Shown: positions 50,385 through 61,689 of the stretch, piece by piece
Position numbering within the stretch: the stretch's first letter is position 1
How the letters are laid out: the number at the start of each line of letters is the position of its first letter
Notes under the pieces: generated by a model
The model's database searches: none
Told to the model about the DNA's origin: nothing
The model's input: the letters and a program-made list of their open reading frames with translations, nothing else
Translations under genes and position numbers: made by a program
NCBI GenBank assembly: GCA_012932295.1
Contig: JAAONU010000016.1
Location: 19,931,530-19,995,529 of the forward strand
Reading direction: 5' to 3'
Source: Cyclina sinensis
Lineage: Eukaryota; Mollusca; Bivalvia; Venerida; Veneridae
DNA: 64,000 bases

Positions 50385-50636
50385 TCTAAATAATCCCATC
50401 AGTCTGTGCATGTCTAAATAATCTCATCAGTCTGTACATGTCAAAATAATCCCATCAGTCTGTACATGTCTAAATAATCCCATCAGTCTGTGCATGTCTA
50501 AATAATCCCATCAGTCTGTACATGTCTAAATAATCCCATCAGTCTGTACATGTCTAAATAATCCCATCAGTCTGTGCATGTCTAAATAATCCCATCAGTC
50601 TATACATGTCTAAATAATCTCATCAGTCTGTGCATG
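50385..50636 (+). repeat. 28-bp minisatellite, 9 units, at the right end of copy A
   Basis: Nine units containing TAAATAATCCCATCAGTCTG start every 28 bp from 50385. They differ at a few positions, mainly a G/A switch in TGTGCATG/TGTACATG. Copy B holds a single related unit at about 60127-60158. There are no spacers, so this is not a CRISPR array. Confidence 0.95.
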
Positions 50637-50657
50637 TCTTTCTGATTTTGCGTTTTT

Positions 50658-51545
50658 GCTCACCTGGCAGGAAGTGCCAGGGTGAGCTTTTAGTATGCTA
50701 TTTTGTCCGGGTTCTGTCCTTCCGGCGGCCGTTCACATTTTACTTTTAAAAACTCTAGATGCTAAAATTTCACTTAGATTTTAAACGACACTTGATCAGA
50801 ATGTTAGCCTTAATAAAATATCGGTCGAGTTCGAAAGTGGATGACATAGGGTCAAAAACAAGTTCACTGTGTCCAATAATAAAGAAAACTTTTTTTTTCA
50901 CTGTAGAAACCATACTTTGATCGAACCTTCACGAAACTTGAAACTGTATTTTAATCTCAATGAAACATTGGAGTAATACAAAATCTGGAACATGTGGGTT
51001 CAAAAACTAAGTCATTGGGTAAAATTACAGGAAAACCTTGTTAACATTCTAGAGGTCACATGTTTGACACATTTTAAATGAAACTTGATCAGAATGTTTG
51101 CCTTGATCAATACCTGGATTATTTTAGATTGAGTTACATAGATTCAGAAATAAGGTCACTGTGTCAAATCATAGGAAAACATCTTTAATACTCAATAGGT
51201 CTTATTTTTTTCAGATATGACTGAAAAAATAGTCAGAATGCTGCTTTGATGGATTCTTGGGCTTATTCAAAACTGGGTCGCATGGGCTCAGAAACTAGGT
51301 CTCCAGATTAAATCATAGGAAAACCTTGTTGATATTGTAGCGATTATATTTTTTCTTCCGATCTTAATAATAATAAGTCAGAATGTTTGCTCAGATAAAT
51401 TAATTAAGAGATTTGAAACTGGGTCATGTGGGATCAGAAACTAGTTCACCAGGTCAAATTATTGGAAAAACCTTCTAAATATTGTAGGTCACATTTTTGG
51501 TCGGATCTTATTGAAAATTAGTCAGAATGTTTGACTTGACGAATT
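50658..51545. mobile_element. Hairpin-started core-repeat element between the two duplication copies, right end missing
   Basis: It starts with a strong hairpin, GCTCACCTGGCA (50658-50669) and TGCCAGGGTGAGC (50675-50687). About five ~150-bp degenerate units follow ('GATCAGAATGTTTGCCTTGAT', 'GAAACTGGGTCATGTGGG', 'AAATCATAGGAAAACCTTGTTAATATTGTAGGTCACAT'). No terminal hairpin is seen before copy B begins, so the right end appears truncated. Confidence 0.7.
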
Positions 51546-51629
51546 TGCTCTGCAAAATGTATCCTTCTATAAAAATATACGAAGTAGATTAAAATGAACA
51601 CATGGAGACGACATATTTTGAGAAGCATT

Positions 51630-54600
51630 TATTGACATTTATTTTCATATTAAATAGCGTTGGAGATATCTGGAAAAAATTGTTGTATGAGAGCTAAACT
51701 TCTATAAACATTTCTGAAGCTATAAAAGCTTTATATAAGAGTTTGTTAAGTATCCAATGCAACTGTTACTTACTGAAAAGTAAATGAAAACGTTAAAATA
51801 CATAGCATGAAAGATATTAAAAAAAAATATTTAACCGATTTGATATATTACTGAATCTTGTCTTGACGCATTCGTGGCAGTTGAATCAATTAATAACAAA
51901 ATCCTAACATTTGGCATGTGTTTACACTTGTCAATATCTAAATGTTTATCTTAAAAGTGTGGATCTGTCAAGAATTCAGATTGTAGACAGGTAATCAAAG
52001 ATTTTATGAAATACTGCTTGTAAGTCAGCGCCCAATATTCTCAGACGAATATATAATGCAAGCAAACAAAAATCGAACTAGACTGAACCTATATTTTGAA
52101 ATCTCAAATCCATATTCTAAATTGTATAGTATGCTCTTTAAATATCTTGCTGTAAATTAGTGCACTTGTAATGGCGACAGAATAAACTAATATGCTATTT
52201 GTGACCTTTACAGTTTCTACATCCAAGTAAGTGTTATATTACTCTATTTTTTGTGTCAGTTATTGTCCTCAGCTTGTAAGTAATGTTAATTGTCTGTGAA
52301 TTGTTTTATAACAGTACTAATATAAAACAAATAATGAAATACAAGAAGTTTTTGTGATGAAGATGCAAGAGCAAGAAAATACAGACAAAATGTTGTGGAA
52401 AATGTCAGCGGGGTTTCACATTATAAAAGCGTGATTTATGTCACAGTGTTTTGTTATAAAGCCATTTAATCATGGTTCTTGAAATTAAAATGCCAAAGCA
52501 GATTAATCAAGCCTGCTTGTACGTAAGGGACACATTTATTTCCTTCATGGTAATTTCAACAGAACACGTGGCTGTACTTTCCCTAAACTTTTTATTGAAA
52601 CATAGGTTGTTGAGATGATATTTCGATAAAGTTCTAGCGGCATTGCTATTGGTCCTCAACTGGTGTAACAAATGAGTTCTTACAAGGTTTAACGGGTTTA
52701 AAAGTGCAGGTGGAAATTGACTAATGAACAGTTTCTTTATCAGATACCTGATGAAGAGTTACAGTTAATGAAAAAATCACAAAATTACTGAATGGAAATA
52801 GAACAGAACTGCTTGATTCATTACAACATCAAATCATTCCTAAAATTTATTTATAAAGGTTAATGGAGTTTATTGTTGTTCAGCTTGTAAAACCAATGTT
52901 CTGAAATAATGATAGGTAATGAGAAAATATTGTCCATTTGGTTGTTTCCTCAAATTAATTTAATCGGAGAGATAAGGCTTGATGGAAGCATATACCTGTG
53001 TAATACAAGATGATTCTTTCCTACTCATTTCTTTTAAACATTTTAATGCGTTGAAAAAAGAAATTTCTTTAAAAAGTCTGTTGGGCTGATAGGTTTAACA
53101 TTACTTTATTCTCTACTTACTTTCTTTTTATTTGTTTTGAAAGTACAAAAGAATTTATACAGTTGTCTGCCTAATTCATAACTCTTATAGCACCTATCAT
53201 AGCCTTTTTGTGCTAACTCTATTGAATTTTGTTGAACAGTAGCATTATATTGAATTCATATGATATTATATGGTTTTTGTGTTTTCTGTTGTGGTCATTA
53301 TAGAGAAAATAGAATGCATTGTTTATGATTCTTCATTTCTCTGGAACTGCTTAAAAGCTTTCTTAAACTGTTTGAAGTAAAGTAGTTTACTGGCATTTTT
53401 TTCTTCTTTTTTTGAGGTTGTTGGATAGTTTTTGGACTAACATCTAAATTCAAATGAATAAGATACATGTTATAGATACTTAACTTACCCGTTACATCTG
53501 TTCTCTAAGTTCATGCCGAATTAGATATGAACAACGTGTTATAACTCCGTTAGAAAAAATTATTGTATTTTTCTCTGGTATATGAAAAAGGCAAAAGGAG
53601 AGACTGTCAATCAGACTAGAAGCACTAAAGTTTGTCCATTCCTACTTAAAATGAGAATTGAATAAACAGAGTATAATTCTGAAAACTTAAGGTATTAAAG
53701 TCTTTGAACATAACCATCCGACTACTTTCATGTTTTAGTTGCCAATTCAAAAGTTAATTTAACTAAATCTGTTTAGTAATTTTTGAATCTCAATCAGATT
53801 GGCACAATATTGTATAACAACCTCCAAATACACGCTGAATTTTATAAATATTCCAACACTGTTTTTTTCTTTGTTTATTTATGACCTAATGGCTGTTTCC
53901 CTTTCGATGTTGCATTTTAGAACATTCCTTTCAAAAGAATGCTCCTTCATATCAGAAAATGAAAACTTCGTAAGTCGTCAAAAAGTACTTCTTTCGTAAA
54001 CAAATTTAATTATACATACCCTAAATCTCGTTAAAAAAATCGATGAAGAGGGGAGTTCGTACATGCAGAAACTTTTTCTTCAAGTTTTCTAAAACAATCC
54101 AAAATAATCAAATAAATAAAGAAAGCTAATTAAGAATTTTTTATGTATGAATTGTACAGAGGATCCCGCTTTTATAGCATATGTCAGCGTAATCTTAGGA
54201 ACAGCTTTATGTTAAGACAACAAAACTGCTGAAGACATTTTTTGTGCAATAGAAAACATTTGCTATACGTCAACACCTCTTAGATTATTTATCTTATATT
54301 GCTGGTCTTGCATCGGCTGAAAATATAATTGCCAAGAAACATGCACTTCATGGCAGAGTACACGTGTGAGTTATAACAAGATAGATGACGGGCGGAGCTC
54401 GCCTAAATCTGTTCTGCAATCTAAAAGTTATCTGTATCTGTTTTCTAACGTTTTTTTGTACATTATTTGTATATAAATTTTAATACAGCTCTATACATAA
54501 GCAAATTGTTGCAGTAACATTCTAGGAATATTCAGCATTTTGGCCTTCTCATAATGTTGTATTATTCTTTTTGTCTCCAACGATACAGTGTTACAGTAAT

Positions 54601-57600
54601 TTAGCAACAAATTTTCTCAGTTTGATTAAAACAAAAATAATGGATCTATACATTTTCTAAATTATGATGAAAACAAAAATTGACTAATTTTCAGTTGGTT
54701 TTCAAAGTTACTGTAGTGTTATTCCTTCTACTTAAGTATGTGATAAATACGAGATGTTTTTCTTCAGTTTTGTGTCATAGATAAAGGCTTATTTTTAGCT
54801 CGCGTTCCGTTTTTCAAAAAGGGCATGAATATATGAATTTCAAAACTTTCAACCGAATTCATGTACACGTGTTTGTAATTAAGACATTTCGAGAGGCAGT
54901 TTCATTCGTTTATTTTAATGCACCCCAAAAAGGGCGCAAATAGTCGCCGAACCGTTCGTTCATCAGGCCGGTCATGATTGTGTTCGTCCGTCTGGTTGTC
55001 TACCCTTTCACGGCACTTTTGATACCAGTAGTGTTTTCAGCAAATATTGTCTTGATTTCGACCAATCTTAATCTGAAGCATGGGCATTTTGTCTGCATTT
55101 TCCGGTCGAATGAATTTTCACATGGTTATGACACTTGATAGTACAAATATACAAATATAGCACTCACGCTTCAGAGCTGCTTCTAAGAAACCAGTGCCTT
55201 GAATTCAACCAAACTGAATATTCACCGGCAAGAGGAAATTTGCAGATAATTCGGATGTTTGTTCCAATAAATATTAAAATGGCCTTTTATTGTAATAGAG
55301 ACCAAGTCCATACCACTTCTTTGGAACCAAATGGCTTGAATTTAACAAAAGTTTGTGTGAATTATCACTAGCAGGAGGGGATATGCATATATGCTAGGAC
55401 GACTTCACATTGCGATGGCCCTTTCTAAAATAGAGCAGTCCATTTTCTGTTATTTCATAGATGCTAATGGTTTAGATTCAGTCAAAGCTTCACTAGCGAG
55501 AAACCAGTGCCTTGAATTCAACCAAACTCTTTCTGCTTATTGTCAAACTGTTTCAGTAGTTGATTATTTTTCTTTGATTCTAAATAAAGCAGTTTCGTTT
55601 CCGAGCTGTTTTTACCCATAAAACTATTTTAAAAAATGTAATGGAAACAAACATAACTTTACATGTATTAGATTTTTTGGTCATCTTTGGTGCTGTTATA
55701 TACTGTTTCATTGTTTAGAATTGTAAGGTAAAAAAACTCTTTCACTTAAGACGAAATAATGTCTTTGTCATATACAGTTGTTCGCATTATATGGGTAGAT
55801 AACATCATTGATACAAAGCCAATCAATACAATACAAATTCCAGTAAAGGAATACGGATTCGAATATTAAGGAAATTGTCGATGATAATAAGAATAGAATG
55901 ACAGTTAACTGTTACAATCATTTACTTTATCCTTACATAATTGACTAATTTCTTACGCCTTTTAGATGTTCTGCCCCATAATTGAACAAACCTGTTAATC
56001 GTTGCTAAACAACATTGTGGTTTGCCATAATTGTAGTCACAGACAATTTTCAATCAAAATCGACGTCGATCTATCATTTTCAAGGGCGGAGAACAATACT
56101 AGTATTTGGTACAAGTTTTTCTCATTTCATTGATAATTTTCTTTTCCTGCTGTAGTTTGTTTTGTTAATTTTTACTGTACGCGCAGTTACCGATCAATTC
56201 AATACAGATTTGTTCTGGTTTTCTGTATACGCCTGATCATGACTTGGAAAAATCTGCGTGTTGCAATAACTTTAAAGAACAGAAATCAGTTTCATTAATT
56301 GTTGTCGGATAATATATATCGATATTACGATTATGCAGACAGGATATCTATCGATCTGTCTGTCCATCTATAATATCTTGTATTTATTTTATTTAATTAT
56401 GTTTCATTTACTCTAAAAGTACAGAAGCTAGATGTGTAAAACTAAAGTTTGTAAGTTGACAAGTCGATATAAAGATTATAGACAAATTTTTGAAATGTAT
56501 GTATTCAAATGACTGTTAAGATGTGAAGATAAGAACACTGTAACTGAACAACTTCATTTTGGGCAACACTTTCACAGGTATACACTTTTGTATTGTCTGT
56601 ATTTTTTTAACACATTTTAACTTTATACTAGCGTCCTTTCATGTATTTGTGATAGTAATATGAAGACTAATCTACGTCAAAATAGCCTGAAAGTTACATC
56701 ATGATTCCAAGATGTAATATGTTCATTCCTAAATAGTAACGCAATTATCTTCCATACATAGATACAGCCTTTAATTGAAACTTTGGTAGTAACAGTTGTT
56801 TAACGTGTTTGCGATGGCTCTTTCTGACTGGTCTTCGGATATGAAAAACATGCTTTCTGTTAGACACATGAGCTTCCCCAGTTCCGTGTTATATTAAGTG
56901 TTTTGTGACACTGCTACCATTGTCATAATTATGAACTGTTAACTTTTACTTTCTGTAGCATACACAAAAATGTACAATATATGTACTCCAACATACTGAG
57001 TTTTAAATGAGGAAAAACTGAATTTAATAACAGCATTGTATGCTAATGATACTGCCAAATAGGACTTTTCTAAGACTGATTTGGTAATCTAATCGTAAAA
57101 ACTGAAAACGAAAACGGAAAGAGACGTCGACCATGTCTCATACTAATGACTGATCAATTTTAGGATAAATTGTCCAAGAATTGTTATATCCCAGAACATA
57201 TACCTATTTCATTACAATTCCTTTAATTGATTTCATATTAAACTTATTTCTTGCATGGTCATGTTTTTAATATCTATAAAGTGTCAAAGATTGTGGTTTT
57301 CCTTAAAAAATGTTTTTTAGGAGAGGCCTTTTGTGAGCAAGTAAGGGCTGTTAGTGTATAAAACTGAGAAAAAAAATCTTCATAATTAAAATTTACATTA
57401 GATAATCTACTTTTGGTAGATGTGTAAACTGTAACATATTTTCAAATAAATCTAATCAGTTAATCATTACTGAAATAAATCAATCATCTAAACGTAGTTA
57501 GTCTTGATGTAAAGCTTTAATTGCATTTGTTATCATTTGTTTGAAAGTAGCTGACATAAAACAGACATTTATACCTGTCTTAATGCATGTTTATTATCTC

Positions 57601-60165
57601 AGTGATGCTAACCAATCACAATCCAGGACTGCAGGATTGGAAATTAGATTACTAAAACATTCACTTCAGCTTGTAGTTTTTGTTTTTGAAGTAGTTTTAA
57701 TAACGTTAAACTTTTTCTTAAAATATGATACAGGGGGCAGAAATGTTGCTTATATTTTCCTCTACTGTCTTAAGTTTAAGATGTTATTTAGATGAAATTT
57801 ATTTTTGAGATGCTTTCATCTTTATTTCTCAGCCATTACTATTCTATTTCCGGCCAATGATATAGTGTCAATATCAGAGCGTTTCGGGAATTCAAATATC
57901 AGTTACAAATCATGTTACAAGATGTTATTCTGTATGCAATATTTTGGGCTTTTATAATTGTATAAACATCTGAGATGAGGTAATTGTTCATTTTGCTAGA
58001 CTTAAATTGAACTCCATTGTCAGTACCGCGCATATTTACATTTTGAAGATATATCAAATTAGAAATAACGGTGTGACGCTTGTGAAACCATTGTGATATT
58101 ACATAGTTTTCAGTAATGTACTCAGAATGAGTTTACTCGGTACAAAGTTTTTACAAAAAAAAATGCAAGATGTGAATATATTGATAGTTGCTATATAGTT
58201 GAGTGTGCATGTGTTAAACATTCTTGAAATGTCTAGACTAGTGCACCTAGTTCATAAAACCACAAAACAAAAATATTTTTGATCAAATCGAATTTTCGTG
58301 CTTATTTCGTTGACATCTGTAATTAATTCTTTTGTAATAACATTTCATAAAGGTTGAAATGTAGGGGCGTCCTGTCATACTGTTCATTACCCGTATATCT
58401 GGCAGTTAGTGATAATTAACAATTTCTAATTTAGTCTCCAATTTGTTTACATTTACTATAATTTTGTCGACGTTACCCATTAGATATGTTTACTGAATGG
58501 TGCTGTAATATGAATAGCAAATTCTTAGTTAATTTTGTGTATATTTTAAATAAGGATTCCGTTCAAAGGCAATTTAAGTGGCATATTTCGTATGAAACAG
58601 CTCAGAACAACATTTACAGAATTGAAAATATAAAATTGATAAAATAAATGAATAAAAATGAAACAAGGATATGTTTAAAGGAACGATATAATTTGAACGA
58701 TCCAATAACCATGTCTGTTTTCGATCTTTAACGACTAAAACTGATATGAAATTCGTTTTACTTTCACAAATAACAAATATAACCAAAACTATAACTTTAC
58801 ATCGTAGTATTCTTCGAGTGAAAACTCGTAATAAGGAAGCAGTCTTTATTGTTTTTCTCAAAAAGTGATATCTTATCTAAGGTTGTAAGCTGTCAAATGG
58901 CAGCATTAAACATTTAAAAGTATATAAAAGTATATACCTATATTTACATCAAATCGTTATCCGGTGAAATACAATGATTAGAACATACGACCTTTTCAGA
59001 ATTAACGAGCTATTTTAGTCTAATACAAATATAGCCTTTTGAATTAGTATTTCTTAAAATCTGATAGAACTCGTTAATTTATATTTGTGTTCAGGGAATG
59101 GAGATAATTTAGAGTAGCAGACATGATATAAGTCATGATAAGTAACAAATAGTTTCTTTTGGAATTGATAACGAGAGAATCGATGATACAGCTTCCTTCG
59201 CTTGTCACAAAACTATAACAACTAACTAGTTATCTTATTGAGTGAATGATTATCCACACTATTTCCAACGAAATTCATTTCCATTTCCAATCATTTCTTG
59301 TGAATTAGAGGTAACGTGAACATGTCATGTGATAAAATTGACATTCGTTTTGTAGAAAGATGACAAGCGTCGAATCGATTTTGCTCGGTGTAAGTCTGTT
59401 TCCGGAGTAGTTATGTGTCCACTTTACTTTATTTTAGTCTGTCTATTATTACATTCTTAAACAAATGCACCTCAAGTTACAATTAATGCATTATTATGAA
59501 ACTAAGTTACATTTTAGTGGTGGGTATAGGAAATGCCATAGCATAGGGTGGTATAATTGATGGTTAATGAGCTTTTTCTAGTTTGGGCCCACGTCAGGAA
59601 ATAATCAATCTTTTGAGCGGGCTTAATATTGATATACCCCATTCTATTTTGTAAAAAAAATATTCCTATTAAGTACCTCGTTGTCCTTTTTGAAATATAT
59701 TTGTATACATTGACATTGACAATCTAACGCAGTTTTCATGGATGCTTAAAGCCACAAAACATTGAGTAGGTATCTGAGACACTTATGAGTTCTGATAACT
59801 AAATGAAATTTAGAGCCATTAATACTAAGCTTCTGAATATGTAGGTCATTACCAACACTGTATCATTTACATTAGTTATTGATTTCACATTAAAAGCTCT
59901 AAATGTTAGCTTCCCCTATGAATATGTAAGTCCTAAGTCCTGTACTATTATCGAATAGAGATTTCTAACATTATACTTCAGCTTTAATTTCTCTGTAATG
60001 GCCAATTATTATTGTCAATTTTACTTTCAGGATAAGATTTTGAACGAGAGTTTCTTTTAAAACCTTTTATAAAAATGTTACTTTACATATATCAGAATCA
60101 AGGAACGTGCACGAGAAGAAAAAATACATTGTCTAAATAGTCTATACAGTCTGTGAATATATTCT
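51630..60165 (+). repeat. Segmental duplication, copy B
   Basis: Direct-orientation counterpart of copy A, about 8.5 kb, without the LINE, without the 36.3-37.96 kb insertion and with one unit in place of the nine-unit minisatellite. Blocks such as 52001-52050, 52731-52870, 54290-54440 and 57880-57960 match copy A closely. No coding sequence is recognised; a conserved non-coding transcript cannot be ruled out. Confidence 0.85.
55175..55620. repeat. Degenerate ~150-bp repeats in copy B with one identical 29-bp block
   Basis: The 29-bp block beginning GAAACCAGTGCCTTGAATTC occurs without change at 55187-55215 and 55500-55528, inside otherwise diverged units. The two short reading frames here (55135-55371 and 55391-55621) only reflect the repeat. 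Confidence 0.75.
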
Positions 60166-60716
60166 GATAATACTGAGTTGAAGTTTTCTATTAAGCATCA
60201 GTAACTGAAAAATTGCTTTTGACATTACGTATCTGCTAAAGCTCAACTAAATATAACACGAACCATACGTGTTCAAGTTGAGGATTAGCATCTTCGTAAA
60301 CATAAACGATTTCAATTTGATTTTAAGGGAGCTATGAGATCAAACAAGAACAGAATGACAAGGATAGCCATTATAATGTTGGCAACCTGCTGAAAATAGG
60401 GGATTTAAATGTTATTTTCACTATTTTCATTTTGAAACACACCCTTTTGGCAATTATTTGTTAAAATTCATAAATCTCTTAAACATGTATCCTCCATTTT
60501 GAATATAAGTATGATCAGATTAAAACAAATACTTAAGGACAATATTTAACTAGTAGGAAGTCGGCAACTCAATATTTATTGAGAAGTGTTTAGTGACAAA
60601 GTTGGATCTTTTTTAACATTTGTCTCGTTCATAAATTTACAAAATATCCTCGATTTTGCTACAAGCCCAGAACTTAGGAGATATTTAGTTGTCTTTGCCC
60701 ATTAAATATGATTTTT

Positions 60717-61689
60717 AGCTCACCTGAGCACAACGTGCTCATGGTGAGCTTTCGTGATCCCCCTGTGTCCGGCGTCCGTCGTCGTGCGTCGTCCGTCGTC
60801 ATCAATTTCATAAAAACAACATCTCCTCTGAGACCAATGACTGCACATTAACCAAACTACACAGGAATGATCCTTTGGTGGTCCCCTTTCAAAAATGTTC
60901 AGATGGTTCTGGTCTGTTGCATAAGTAGGTCATACGGCCAAAAAAGAAGTTTCAAAAATGCAAATTTAAAAAAGTCTTCTTGTCAGAAAGTACAAGGCCA
61001 AGAGCTTTGATATTTGGTAAATGACATCATCTATAGGTCCTCTACCAAAGTTTTTCAAATTATGCCCCTAGTGCCAAAATTGGCCCCGCCCCAGGGGTCA
61101 TAGGTTTTCCTTATATGTATATAATAAAAACTTAAAAAATCTTCTTGTCAGAAAGGACAAAGGCTAGAGATTTGATATTTGATAAACGACATCATCTATA
61201 GGTCCTCTACGAAAGTTGTTCAAATTATGCCCCTAGTGCCGAAATTGGCCCCGTCCCAGGGGGTCATAGGTTTTCCATATATGTATATAGTAAAAACGTA
61301 AAAAATCTTCTCCTCTGAAATGACAAAGCCTTAAGCTTAATTATTTGGCATGAAATATTGTCTAGTGAACATCTTCCAAGTTTGTACAAATTATATCCGG
61401 GGTAAAAATTGGGCCTCCCCGGGAGGTCATAGATATTCATTATTTGCATATAGTAAAAACTTATAAGAAAATTATCCTTTGAAGCTTCAAAGGCTAGAGC
61501 TTAGACATTTGGCATGACCTTTACAGACATTGTTTCAAGTATGGCCCTTGGGGTCATGTGTTTTCTTTATATACATATAAAAAAGTGATATCTGAATCTA
61601 AGAATGCTAGAGCTTAGATATTTAACATGGAACACAAATAACAGTCTGTCCTCAGGTGAGCGCTTTGGGGCCAATGGCCCCCTTGTTTA
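60717..61689. mobile_element. Hairpin-bounded core-repeat element, AGCTCACCTG family, apparently complete
   Basis: The left end folds AGCTCACCTGAGCAC on GTGCTCATGGTGAGCT (60717-60750). The word GCTCACCTG (60718-60726) is complemented exactly by CAGGTGAGC at 61653-61661. The right end closes with a hairpin GGGGCC-AAT-GGCCCC (61667-61681) and CTTGTTTAA. About four ~165-bp units lie between, with 'AAAAATCTTCTTGTCAGAAAGGACAAAGGCTAGAG' and 'AAATTATGCCCCTAGTGCC' words. No protein is encoded. The layout recalls pearl or helitron-like non-autonomous elements of bivalves. Confidence 0.75.

Larger units (their letters stand above)
36105..50640 (+). repeat. Segmental duplication, copy A
   Basis: Long stretches match copy B (51.6-60.2 kb) in the same order and orientation. 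Paired positions include 38020/51880, 38441/52398, 38770/52731, 40060/54290, 41030/55840, 42119/57001, 47500/57640, 48060/57890, 49480/59240 and 50370/60120. Copy A is longer because of an insertion at about 36.30-37.96 kb, a LINE at 42.1-47.1 kb and an expanded 28-bp minisatellite at its right end. No host coding sequence is seen in either copy. The right boundary is clearer than the left one. Confidence 0.85.

Noticed and set aside
50385..50636. Regular array that could be taken for a CRISPR
   Set aside because: The units follow one another with no spacers and the genome is eukaryotic; it is a minisatellite.
55135..55621. Two consecutive frames in copy B that look like a broken gene
   Set aside because: They are translations of the degenerate repeat units and have no counterpart frame in copy A.
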